Both the position numbers and the translations under genes were made by a program. A DNA stretch of 64,000 bases from Sulfidibacter corallicola (GTDB lineage: Bacteria; Acidobacteriota; Holophagae; Acanthopleuribacterales; Acanthopleuribacteraceae), in NCBI RefSeq assembly GCF_017498545.1, contig NZ_CP071793.1, positions 2,728,001 to 2,792,000 on the forward strand, written 5' to 3'. Positions 18,898-26,846 of the stretch are shown here, one piece after another. The notes under the pieces are model-generated. The model did not search any database and was not told the DNA's origin. It saw only the letters and a list, made by a program, of their open reading frames with translations. Numbering within the stretch: the stretch's first letter is position 1; each line of letters starts with the position of its first letter.

Positions 18898-19677
18898 TCA
18901 GTCGGCAGGCTCCTCCCGGAGGTCCAACTGGGTGCGGAAATGGGATTCGAACAGTCGATTGAGCGCCCGCACGCGGAGTGGGGTGTTCTCTTCGTTCCGG
19001 ATTTCCTGGGGAATCTGGAGCGGTTCCTGAAACTCGAGGGTGAAATCGACGGCGCGCGGGGGCACGCGGTACCAAGGCTCGTGTTTCAACAGCGTCGGCG
19101 GGTCGCAGCGAATCACGACGGGCACGACCGGCACGTCCATTCTCGCCGCGATATGGGCCGCGCCGCGGTTGAACGATCTCAACCCGCCCCTGGGTGAGCG
19201 GGTCCCCTCGGGAAAGATCATCAGCGATCGACCGGTGTGAAAGCTTCGATCGCAGTCGCGCATCAGTTGATCGGGGTGGTTGTTGGGGATGAAGCCCGCG
19301 GCGCGCAGGCCGATACCCATGAAGGGATTGCGCCACAACGCATTTTTGACGATGCAGTTGCAATGGGGCAGCAAGCCGACCACCGTCACCACGTCGATCA
19401 GCGTCGGGTGGTTGGCGATGACCAGATAGGGCCCGCCCTGGCGCACCCGCTCCAAACCGGAAACTTCGAAGCGACGAATGACCCGAAAAAAACACATGTA
19501 GCGCACGAACAGGCGAAACCCACGCTGGATGAGGAACAGGGCCGCTTCGCGCTTCCAGCGGCGCGGGATCGGAGCCAGGTAGATCAGCGGAAACAGGGTC
19601 AGGCTCCACAGCAGGCCGGTCACCATGAAGGTGAAAAAACACCAACCGGTGGCCAGACGGCGATACTCTCGATTCAT
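18898..19677 (-). CDS. PlsC-type 1-acylglycerol-3-phosphate / lipid acyltransferase
   Basis: 259 residues from the ATG at 19677 (MNREYRRLATG). The longer open frame upstream reads as proline-rich non-gene sequence. A hydrophobic N-terminal segment (CFFTFMVTGLLWSLTLFPLIYL) is followed by the acyltransferase HX4D motif as NHPTLID (His90-Asp95), FPEGTRSPRGG for substrate phosphate contacts, and VPVVPVVIR. It is likely inner-membrane bound. It points away from the ligase/ammonia-lyase cassette starting at 19997. Aryl-polyene clusters often carry a PlsC-like acyltransferase that anchors the polyene to a lipid, so it may belong to that system; a housekeeping phospholipid role is equally possible. 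Confidence 0.88.
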   Translation of the reverse strand: MNREYRRLATGWCFFTFMVTGLLWSLTLFPLIYLAPIPRRWKREAALFLIQRGFRLFVRYMCFFRVIRRFEVSGLERVRQGGPYLVIANHPTLIDVVTVVGLLPHCNCIVKNALWRNPFMGIGLRAAGFIPNNHPDQLMRDCDRSFHTGRSLMIFPEGTRSPRGGLRSFNRGAAHIAARMDVPVVPVVIRCDPPTLLKHEPWYRVPPRAVDFTLEFQEPLQIPQEIRNEENTPLRVRALNRLFESHFRTQLDLREEPAD

Positions 19678-19996
19678 GATCCGACCTAACGTCACGACAA
19701 ACCTTTCCGCCCGCCCTGGGGCGCCGGTTTCCGCCGGGACGCCGGGTCCTCGTCGCGGAAAGTCCTGAAGAGATGGTGGCGTGTTGCCTGTCTCGGGTTT
19801 CGTACGGCATTCCGTTTTAGCAGGTCGCGGACCTATCGCGCAAGCCGTGGTTGGCCGTCGAAGGGCCGGCATCGAGCGACCCTCGGAGCCGGGGGATCGC
19901 CATGCAAAAAGCGCGGATCGCCACCATTCTGTATTTGGCAGACCGATTTTTTTCCCCTAGAATTTGGCTTCGAACGAGCGGAGGATGAAACCCGAC
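19678..19996. other. Divergent intergenic region
   Basis: 319 bp between the acyltransferase (minus) and the ligase-dehydratase gene (plus). The frame upstream of both genes stays open but has no good ribosome-binding sites. A T7 run followed by CCCCTAG lies at about 19945-19960. Promoters for both directions should be here; none is near consensus. Confidence 0.4.
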
Positions 19997-21760
19997 ATGG
20001 CACTACGCGCGCCGCTGCACCGGCTTCTCGAAGCGGACTTCCCGGACGACCACCTGGTCTGCCGGCTACCCGATCTACGATGGTCCGATTTCCAATCGAC
20101 CGTGGCCGGCTTCTACGAGGCGCTGCCGCAAACCGCCACCAAACCCTGGCTGCTCGCGCTGGAGTCGCCCTTCCATTTCGCCGCCGCACTGCTCGCCTGC
20201 TGGCACCGCGGCCACAGGGCCATGGCGGTCACCGACCACCAGGCCGGCACGCTGGCGGTGCTGCGACCCGAGCTGGCGGGCATGATCACGGACATGGACC
20301 TGGATTCCGAGGGATTGCGGCAGATCCGCCCGAAACGGGGAAGCGGACCCATCGACGCCGGGCCCCTCGACCTCTGCCATCCCGGCCTGCTGCTGTACAC
20401 CTCCGGCAGCACCGGCCAACGCAAACAGGTGCCCAAAACGCTGGGTCAACTCCAAGCGGAACTGGAAGTCCTCGAGCGCCAATGGGGTACCGCGACGGAC
20501 CTCCTGCCGCGCTTGTCGACCGTCTCCCACCTCCACATCTACGGATTGCTTTTCCGGCTGCTGTGGCCCCTGTGCAAGGGCGCACCGTTTTTCGATCACC
20601 AGTTTTTCTTCTGGGAAGAGCTCCTGAATCAGGTCGACGACAAGGGTGCGATCCTGGTGTCCTCGCCGACCCACCTCAACCTGTTGCCGGCCGCGGCGGG
20701 GCAGCATCTCCGCACCAGACCGGATATCACCCTGTTTTCCTCGGGCGGACCGCTCTCGGCGGAGACGGCCTGCGCCATCGCCGAGCTCAGTGGCCAGGCT
20801 CCGATCGAGGTCCTCGGGTCGACGGAGACCGGCGGGATCGCCTATCGCCAACGTACCGGTCCCCACGACCGCGAGAATCCCTGGCAGACCCTCCCGGAAG
20901 TGGCCGTTTGGGCGGAGGACGGCTTGCTGGAAGTCCGTTCGCCATTCCTCGAGGCACCCGAATCTCGCCAGAGGACCGGTGATCGAGCGCAATTGCTCTC
21001 GGAGGGCCGATTCCTCCTTTTGGGCCGAGCCGACCGCATCGTGAAGTTGTCGGAGAAGCGCATCTCCCTCGACGAAGTGGAGCGCCGCATCCAAAGCCAC
21101 ACCTGGGTGCACGAGTGCCGCATCTGCGTGGAGACCGCCCAAAAGGACGGCCAGGACACCCAGGCGCGCCAGTACCTGTGCGCGGCGGTGGTTCTGAGTG
21201 ACACGGGCCTGGCCGAGCGCGAGCGGAGCGGCGAGCACGAGGTGCGGCGCCTGTTGCGCAAGCACCTGCATCGCTTTTTCGAACCGGCCGTGCTGCCCAA
21301 ACGGTGGCGATTCCCGCGGGAACTGCCCCGCAACAGCCAGGGCAAGCTGGTCGAAGCCGATGTGCGCCGCATGTTCGCCGTGAACGGGCACACGACGGGA
21401 CCGGATCGCGAGCGCCCCCGCTTTCCCGAGATTCATCGCACCTATCGCGAAGCGGACACCCACTTTTTCGAGTGCACCGTTCCCGCCGACCTGTTGTTTC
21501 TGGAAGGGCACTTTCCCCAACAAGGGGTGGTGGCGGGCGTGGTGCAGCTCCATTGGGTCCACGACATGATCGGGGCCATCACCGGCGCGCCCCTGCGCGT
21601 GCAGACGCTGGAGGCCGTCAAGTTCCACCAACTCTTGATGCCGGGCCAGCCCTTCGTCGCCGAGGTGCGCCACGCCGCCAAAAACAACAAGTGGCACTTC
21701 CGCCTGTACCACGACGGGACCAAGTTCTCGTCGGGCCGCATCATCCCCCACACCGAGTGA
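19997..21760 (+). CDS. Fusion of AMP-forming ligase and ApeI-type hot-dog dehydratase
   Basis: 587 residues from ATG 19997 (GGAGG at 19980-19984); ATG 19985 is in frame but abuts the GGAGG. Residues 1-460 form an adenylate-forming ligase: TSGSTGQRKQVPKT (about 134), SSPTHLN, LGSTETGGIAYRQR, GRADRIVKLSEKRIS and NSQGKLVEADVRRMF with the catalytic Lys. Residues about 470-587 form a hot-dog domain with LFLEGHFPQQGVVAGVVQLHWV, where His505 matches the catalytic His of FabA/ApeI-like 3-hydroxyacyl-ACP dehydratases. In aryl-polyene clusters a ligase loads the aryl acid onto a carrier protein and a small dehydratase acts in each extension cycle; here the two are one chain. It heads the cassette with the ammonia lyase. 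The aryl substrate is inferred. Confidence 0.88.
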   Translation: MALRAPLHRLLEADFPDDHLVCRLPDLRWSDFQSTVAGFYEALPQTATKPWLLALESPFHFAAALLACWHRGHRAMAVTDHQAGTLAVLRPELAGMITDMDLDSEGLRQIRPKRGSGPIDAGPLDLCHPGLLLYTSGSTGQRKQVPKTLGQLQAELEVLERQWGTATDLLPRLSTVSHLHIYGLLFRLLWPLCKGAPFFDHQFFFWEELLNQVDDKGAILVSSPTHLNLLPAAAGQHLRTRPDITLFSSGGPLSAETACAIAELSGQAPIEVLGSTETGGIAYRQRTGPHDRENPWQTLPEVAVWAEDGLLEVRSPFLEAPESRQRTGDRAQLLSEGRFLLLGRADRIVKLSEKRISLDEVERRIQSHTWVHECRICVETAQKDGQDTQARQYLCAAVVLSDTGLAERERSGEHEVRRLLRKHLHRFFEPAVLPKRWRFPRELPRNSQGKLVEADVRRMFAVNGHTTGPDRERPRFPEIHRTYREADTHFFECTVPADLLFLEGHFPQQGVVAGVVQLHWVHDMIGAITGAPLRVQTLEAVKFHQLLMPGQPFVAEVRHAAKNNKWHFRLYHDGTKFSSGRIIPHTE

Positions 21761-21932
21761 AGGCCGTGTCGAAAACCTTGGACATCCGGCCTTCGGGTTT
21801 GGGGTTGCCTGCGCCTACCTTTTGGCTACAATAAGGGGCTTAGCCCCCGGCTGGCAAGGCTTTGACTCCGGTTCTCACCGTGCTCCCCCCTGCCTCCGGC
21901 TTTTCTCGCAGCACCGTTTTTTTGGAGTACCC

Positions 21933-23489
21933 ATGCCCCAGCGCGTCATTGTCGTCGGCGAGCAGCCCTTGACCATCGAAGATATCGTCGCCGTCGCACG
22001 TGGCCAGGCCCGCCTGGTCCTGAGCCAGTCACCCGAGTTCCGCGAATTGATTCAGAAAGGCGCGCGTCTCCTCGACCAAAAATGGAAGAACGGCGAGGTG
22101 GTCTACGGCGTCACCACCGGCGTCGGCGAGTCCTGTTTGCGACGCATTCCCGCCGAACTGGTCCCCCAATTCAGCCGCAATCTGTCGCGCTTCCACGGCT
22201 GCGGCCTGGGTCGAATCTTCGATCGGGAAACCTCGACGGCCATTCTCGCCGTGCGCCTGGCTTCGCTGGTGCGCGGCTTTTCGGGGATTCGCTTCGAACT
22301 GTTGGAACGCCTGGCCCGCCTGATCGAAGCCGGCGTGGCCCCGCTCATCCCGGAAGAAGGGTCGGTGGGTGCCAGCGGCGACCTGACCCCGCTCTCCTAC
22401 GTCGCGGCCATGCTCATCGGTGAGCGCGACGTCTACTTCGAGGGCGACATCGTCGGCACGGCCAAAGTCCACGAGATCCTCGACCTGGAACCGCTGGAGC
22501 TGTTCCCCAAGGAAGGGCTGGCCCTCATGAACGGCACCAGCGTCATGACCGCCCTGGCCGCGTTGGCCTACGACCGCGCCGAATACCTGATGAACCTCTC
22601 CGCCCGCCTGACCGCCATGATCTCCGAGGCGCTGTTCGGCAACAAGGCCCATTTCGATCGCCGCATCTTCGAACAAAAACCCCACCCGGGCCAATTGCGC
22701 ATCGCCGACAACATCGCGGCCGACCTGGGCTACGCCACCGCCTACCGTCGCCACCAGGACTCGCGCATTCAGGACACCTACGCCATTCGCTGCGCCCCGC
22801 ACATCCTGGGCGTGCTGGCCGACGCCCTTCCCTGGATGCGCACCCAGATCGAAACCGAACTCAACAGCGCCAACGACAACCCGCTGGTCGATCCCTACAC
22901 CGGCGAAGTCCTCCACGGAGGGAACTTTTACGGCGGACACATCGCCTTCGTGGCCGACGCCATGAAGAACGCGGTCGCCAACATCGCCGACCTACTGGAC
23001 CGCCAGTTCGCCCTCCTGGTCAATATTCGCCGCAACCACGGCCTGCCCCTGAACCTCAGCGGCGCGACCGAGGACCAGATGCCCGTCAACCACGGTTTCA
23101 AAGCCCTTCAGATCGGCTGTTCCGCCTGGGCCGCCGAGGCCCTCAAACTCACCATGCCCGCCAGTGTCTTTTCGCGCTCGACCGAATCGCACAACCAGGA
23201 CAAGGTCAGCATGGGCACCATTTCCGCCCGCGACGCCATTCGCGTCCTGGAGCTGACCGAACAGGTGTTCGTCGGCACCCTGCTGGCGGCCTGTCAATCG
23301 CTGGAACTGCGCGCCAAGCGCGGTGAATTGAGCTGGATGGATCTCACGCCCGGCATTCGCTCGCTGCACGAGCAGGTTCGGCGGCTCTCGCCGTTCGTCA
23401 GCGAGGATCGCCCCTTGGAACCGGAACTCCGAGCGTTGCTGCACGCCGTTCGCAACCAGGACCTGCAACTCGATGGAATCACGGCATGA
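21933..23489 (+). CDS. MIO-type aromatic amino-acid ammonia lyase (HAL/PAL/TAL family)
   Basis: 518 residues from ATG 21933 (GGAG 5 nt upstream). The prosthetic-group triad Ala147-Ser148-Gly149 lies in GSVGASGDLTPLSYVA; the catalytic Tyr58 is in VVYGVTTGVGES. The substrate-pocket segment reads NLSRFHGCGLG (Phe87-His88), where histidine lyases usually have Ser-His. The C-terminal motif is ESHNQDKVSMG, closer to PAL/TAL-type HNQD than to the QEDHVSMG of histidine lyases. With an aryl-acid ligase and polyketide-type enzymes around it, it more likely makes cinnamate or 4-coumarate from Phe or Tyr than urocanate from His. No hut genes are nearby. Its stop overlaps the next start (ATGA). Phe versus Tyr cannot be decided by reading. 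Confidence 0.9.
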   Translation: MPQRVIVVGEQPLTIEDIVAVARGQARLVLSQSPEFRELIQKGARLLDQKWKNGEVVYGVTTGVGESCLRRIPAELVPQFSRNLSRFHGCGLGRIFDRETSTAILAVRLASLVRGFSGIRFELLERLARLIEAGVAPLIPEEGSVGASGDLTPLSYVAAMLIGERDVYFEGDIVGTAKVHEILDLEPLELFPKEGLALMNGTSVMTALAALAYDRAEYLMNLSARLTAMISEALFGNKAHFDRRIFEQKPHPGQLRIADNIAADLGYATAYRRHQDSRIQDTYAIRCAPHILGVLADALPWMRTQIETELNSANDNPLVDPYTGEVLHGGNFYGGHIAFVADAMKNAVANIADLLDRQFALLVNIRRNHGLPLNLSGATEDQMPVNHGFKALQIGCSAWAAEALKLTMPASVFSRSTESHNQDKVSMGTISARDAIRVLELTEQVFVGTLLAACQSLELRAKRGELSWMDLTPGIRSLHEQVRRLSPFVSEDRPLEPELRALLHAVRNQDLQLDGITA

Positions 23490-23890
23490 CCGAGCATGCG
23501 GAATTCGTCGTCGAAATCCCCTTTCACGACATCGACTTGATGCGGGTCGTCTGGCACGGCCATTACTATAAATACTTCGAGCTGGCACGCACCGAACTGT
23601 TTCGCCGCCACCACCTGGACATCGATCAAATGAAGGAACTGGGGCTGATGTTCCCCGTGATCGAAAGCCACTGTCGCTACGTCAGCTCCTTGAAATACGG
23701 CGAGACGGCCGTCATTCGCGCCCGAATGGTCGAGGTGGAATACCGACTGAAAGTGACCTACCAGGTCTTCGAGGCGACAACCGAACGGCGGGTCGCCAAG
23801 GGCTATACGATTCAGGTCGCCGTGAATGCGGAAACCGGCGAAATGCACATGGCGACACCTCCGGTAATTCGAGACCTGTTCGAGGCCTGA
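23486..23890 (+). CDS. 4HBT-like acyl-CoA/acyl-ACP thioesterase
   Basis: 134 residues, a single hot-dog domain. HDIDLMRVVWHGHYYKYFELART matches the YbgC/4-hydroxybenzoyl-CoA thioesterase active-site helix, with Asp in the HDID position. The ATG overlaps the ammonia-lyase stop by 4 bp, so translation is coupled. Aryl-polyene clusters carry a thioesterase of this type, and its likely role is release or editing of acyl chains on the carrier protein. Substrate specificity is not visible. Confidence 0.9.
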   Translation: MTEHAEFVVEIPFHDIDLMRVVWHGHYYKYFELARTELFRRHHLDIDQMKELGLMFPVIESHCRYVSSLKYGETAVIRARMVEVEYRLKVTYQVFEATTERRVAKGYTIQVAVNAETGEMHMATPPVIRDLFEA

Positions 23891-23954
23891 AGCCGGCCGG
23901 GACGGCGCAGGATCCGCGATGGATCCGTGATCAACAAGGAAAGGTAGGGACGAC

Positions 23955-24680
23955 ATGGAACAAAGGGTTTTGGTAACGGGGGCCAGCAGGGGCATCGGGC
24001 GCGCGATCGCGATCCACCTCGCGGCTCGGGGCTTCAACGTCGGGATCAATTTCCGCAGCAACGAAGAGGCCGCGCGCGAAACGCTGACCCACATCGAGAC
24101 ACAGGGCGGCAAGGCCTATTTGCTGCCGTTCGACATTTCCGATCGGGATAGGGCCCGCACGACCCTGGAAGCCGACATGGAGGAACACGGGGTCTACTAC
24201 GGTCTGGTCCTCAATGCCGGCGTGCATGCCGATGCCCCCTTGCCCGCCCTCAAAGGCGAGGACTGGGACCGGGTGATCCACACCAATCTCGACGGCTTCT
24301 ACAACCTGCTGCATCCGGTGGTCATGCCCATGATCCGCGCCAAACGCGGCGGCCGAATCGTCACCCTTTCCTCGATCGCCGGTATCACCGGCAACCGCGG
24401 CCAAACCAATTACGCGGCCGCCAAAGCCGGCTTGATCGGCGCCACCAAATCCCTGGCCCAAGAGCTGGCCAAACGGCGCATTACGGTGAACAGCGTCGCG
24501 CCGGGCTTCATCGACACCGACATGGTGGCGGAACTGCCCAAGGACGAGATCGTTCGCCACATCCCCATGCGCCGCTTCGGAACGCCCGAGGAAGTCGCCG
24601 GGCTGGTGGGCTTCCTTTTTTCGGAACACGCCGCCTACATCACGGGTCAGGCGATTTCCATCAACGGCGGCCTCGCGTGA
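23955..24680 (+). CDS. 3-oxoacyl-ACP reductase (FabG-like SDR)
   Basis: 241 residues, standard FabG length. The Rossmann glycine motif is VTGASRGIGRAIA; the catalytic residues are Ser140 (LSSIAGITGN), Tyr153 and Lys157 (TNYAAAKAG); PGFIDTDM and YITGQAISINGG are typical FabG phrases. It would reduce 3-ketoacyl-ACP with NADPH. A purine-rich AAGGAAAGGTAGG lies upstream. The stop overlaps the GTG of the ketosynthase, so reductase and ketosynthase are coupled, which argues for a dedicated biosynthetic role rather than general fatty-acid synthesis. Confidence 0.95.
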   Translation: MEQRVLVTGASRGIGRAIAIHLAARGFNVGINFRSNEEAARETLTHIETQGGKAYLLPFDISDRDRARTTLEADMEEHGVYYGLVLNAGVHADAPLPALKGEDWDRVIHTNLDGFYNLLHPVVMPMIRAKRGGRIVTLSSIAGITGNRGQTNYAAAKAGLIGATKSLAQELAKRRITVNSVAPGFIDTDMVAELPKDEIVRHIPMRRFGTPEEVAGLVGFLFSEHAAYITGQAISINGGLA

Positions 24681-25912
24681 CACGAAGGGTGGTGGTGACC
24701 GGCATGGCCGGTCTTTGCCCTCTGGGGACCACATGGCCGGAGGTTCGCAGCCATCTGCGCGACGGCATCTCCGGAGTCTCGCGCGACGACGCGCTCGGCC
24801 GCATCGCCGGCATGAAGACGCGCCTGGTCGCCGTGGTTCCCCCTTTCACACCACCCGAAACCGTGCCGGAGGATCGCTTGGCCCACATGAGCCGACTCTC
24901 GCTGATGTCGGTGGTCGCCACCGAGGAAGCGTTACGCGGCGCCGGATTGCTGGGGCACGAACTGCTCGGCTCGGGTCGGTGCGGCATCAGTTTCGGATCC
25001 ACCTCCGGTTCGCCGCCGTCGATGGGTCGTTGCGCCCGCGCGGTCAGTACGGAAACCGATCTCGGCGGCACCGAAGTCGCCGATTTCTATCACGCCGCGA
25101 GTCATGCCACGGCCGCAAGCCTGGCCCTGGCCTTCGAGGTGCGCGGGCGCGTGATTCCCACCAATTCGGCCTGTACTTCGGGCAGCCAAGGCATCGGCAT
25201 GGCCTATGAATCCATTCGCGACGGTTTGCAGGATGCCATGATCGCCGGCGGGGCGGAGGAACTGTTCCCGGTGTGTACCGCGGTCTTCGACATTCTGTAC
25301 GCCACTTCGTCCCGCAACGAGGAGCCCACCCGACAGCCCAGGCCGTTCGACAAGGATCGCGATGGCTTGGTGGTCGGTGAGGGCGCCGCGACCCTGATCC
25401 TCGAAGACTTGGGTTCCGCTCGGCGCCGCGGTGCGCCCATCCTCGCGGAACTGCGGGGATACGCCACCAATTGCGACGGGGTTCACATGGTGGCGCCGCA
25501 AGAGGAAACCATGTACGAGGTGATGGCGAACGCGGCGGCGAATGCGGGCGTCACCCCCGACGAGATCGCCTACGTGTGCGCGCACGGCACGGCCACCGAA
25601 CTGGGCGACATCGCCGAAAGCCTGGCGACGGCGCGCTTTTTCGGACGGCCCGTGCCCTTCAGCTCGCTCAAGAGCTACATGGGACATACGCTCGGTGCCT
25701 GCGGCGCCCTGGAAGCCTGGTGCGCGATTCACTTTTTGAACGAAGGCTGGTTGGCGCCGACACTGAACTTGACGGAAGTGGATCCGCGTTGCGGCCACCT
25801 GGATTACCTTCGCGAGGTTCGCCCGCTGTCGGGTACGACGATCATGTCCAACAACTTCGCGTTTGGCGGGGTCAATACGTCGCTGATTCTGGAGCGGTGG
25901 ACGGGGACCTGA
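24677..25912 (+). CDS. Beta-ketoacyl-ACP synthase (KAS II/FabF-like)
   Basis: 411 residues starting at GTG 24677 (GTGA overlap with the reductase stop). The thiolase-fold triad is intact: Cys166 (NSACTSGSQG), His303 (CAHGTATELGD) and His337 (KSYMGHTLGACG), plus the terminal NNFAFGGVNTSL. With Cys-His-His and the conserved Lys before the second His it should be an active condensing enzyme. Aryl-polyene-type systems normally also need a second KS or chain-length factor and carrier proteins; none is in the window. It is the last gene of the cassette; intergenic repeats start about 30 bp downstream. Confidence 0.95.
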   Translation: MTRRVVVTGMAGLCPLGTTWPEVRSHLRDGISGVSRDDALGRIAGMKTRLVAVVPPFTPPETVPEDRLAHMSRLSLMSVVATEEALRGAGLLGHELLGSGRCGISFGSTSGSPPSMGRCARAVSTETDLGGTEVADFYHAASHATAASLALAFEVRGRVIPTNSACTSGSQGIGMAYESIRDGLQDAMIAGGAEELFPVCTAVFDILYATSSRNEEPTRQPRPFDKDRDGLVVGEGAATLILEDLGSARRRGAPILAELRGYATNCDGVHMVAPQEETMYEVMANAAANAGVTPDEIAYVCAHGTATELGDIAESLATARFFGRPVPFSSLKSYMGHTLGACGALEAWCAIHFLNEGWLAPTLNLTEVDPRCGHLDYLREVRPLSGTTIMSNNFAFGGVNTSLILERWTGT

Positions 25913-25943
25913 GGGTTTTTCCAGTCGGGGCGTGAACGGCTGA

Positions 25944-26228
25944 AGTGCCCGTGTGTCCGCAAGCTACGTAACGCCTGTAGGTGAGGGGGCCGCCCAGGCC
26001 AGCCTGCCTTACCGGCCCTGCTCAACCAATCGAAGCTACTTGCATGCGATGGACACAACCGATCGAGAACGACCCAATCCCGGCTTTGACCCGCTCGGGA
26101 GAAGCGGTCGCTTCGCTCTTTGGCGTTATGTGCTGGATGGAGAGGGGTTACTCCGACTGGTGGAGCAGGCTGCCTACGCGGCCCGGCTCACCTACATACG
26201 CGACGTCCCTCTCTGGATACGGGAACTC
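25944..26228. repeat. Large direct repeat, copy 1 (285 bp)
   Basis: From AGTGCCCGTGTGTCC to ATACGGGAACTC. It matches 26318-26575 almost throughout. The palindrome slot after GCCTGTAGG is about 27 nt longer and different here: a GGCC-rich segment replaces one arm and centre of the GGTTGAGCAG palindrome seen in copy 2. Confidence 0.88.
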
Positions 26229-26317
26229 CAGGGATACGCCCTTCGGTAAGGCCACCAAACTTGGAGTCGGGATCCGCATCCGGAAAATCGTTTACCCGTC
26301 GAAGCAACCTGTCCCAC

Positions 26318-26575
26318 AGTGCCCGTGTGTCCACAAGCTATGTAACGCCTGTAGGTTGAGCAGCCTGCTCAACCAATCGAAGCTACTTGCATGCGATGGA
26401 CATAACCGATCGAGAGCGACCCAATCCCGGCTTTGACCCGCTCGGGAGAAGGGGTCGCTTCGCTCTTTGGCGTTATATGCTGGATGGAGAGGGGTTACTC
26501 CGACTGGTGGAGCAGGCTGCCTACGCGGCCCGGCTCACCTACATACGCGACGTCTCTCTCTGGATACGGGAACTC
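26318..26575. repeat. Large direct repeat, copy 2 (258 bp)
   Basis: Copy of 25944-26228 carrying the intact 21-bp palindrome at 26354-26374. Both copies also contain GGTGGAGCAGGCTGC interrupted by CTACGCGGCCCGGC before TCACCTAC, which looks like a palindrome unit with an insertion. ORFs through these copies are repeat translations, not genes. Confidence 0.88.
26351..26384 (-). repeat. Palindromic repeat unit (GGTTGAGCAG type)
   Basis: On the plus strand: GTA, a perfect palindrome with 10-nt arms GGTTGAGCAG / CTGCTCAACC around one C (26354-26374), then AATCGAAG. Read on the minus strand it is CTTCGA-flank, palindrome, (C)CTAC, the order shared by the whole family. Confidence 0.85.
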
Positions 26576-26645
26576 TGGTCCACAGTACCTCGGTGAGAGC
26601 ACCTGCTTCGCTCTTGGCCGTAACTCGTTTTTGTTACTTGGGTTG

Positions 26646-26677
26646 CTTCGAAGTGTCGGCCGGGCCGGCCAACCTAC
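26646..26677 (+). repeat. Palindromic repeat unit (GGCCGG type)
   Basis: CTTCGAAGTGTC, then palindrome GGCCGG-G-CCGGCC (26658-26670), then AACCTAC. Followed by CACGACGCCCCTC and GCGGG, the usual spacer of the family. Confidence 0.85.
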
Positions 26678-26723
26678 AGCCACGACGCCCCTCACCCCGT
26701 GCGGGCACTGCGAGCGGGAATCA

Positions 26724-26754
26724 CTTCGACTCGTGGATCCAGCGGATCCACCTG
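26724..26754 (+). repeat. Palindromic repeat unit (GTGGATCC type)
   Basis: CTTCGACTC, then arms GTGGATCC / GGATCCAC with AGC loop (26733-26751), then CTGCCTGG. It comes 78 bp after the previous unit, matching the tandem period seen at 44.5 kb. Confidence 0.82.
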
Positions 26755-26814
26755 CCTGGCACCATGGCTCTCTCGGTTTGCGGGAACTCGGGGCGCATCG
26801 CTTCGAAGGGATAT

Positions 26815-26838
26815 AAAAAAGGCCGGCGGGTGCCGGCC
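26815..26838 (-). terminator. Intrinsic terminator of the methyltransferase gene
   Basis: Stem GGCCGGC / GCCGGCC (26821-26827, 26832-26838) with a 4-nt loop. On the minus strand it is followed by six T (26815-26820), just past the stop at 26847. A TTTT after the plus-strand side means it may also stop plus-strand transcripts. Confidence 0.88.
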
Positions 26839-26846
26839 TTTTCGAT

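Noticed and set aside
20075..21751. 558-codon minus-strand ORF
   Set aside because: Antisense shadow of the ligase-dehydratase gene, a common effect in GC-rich codons.
25917..26820. Repeated sequence resembling a CRISPR array
   Set aside because: Repeat units are long, irregularly spaced, occur in both orientations and vary in the palindrome; there are no equal-length unique spacers and no cas genes.
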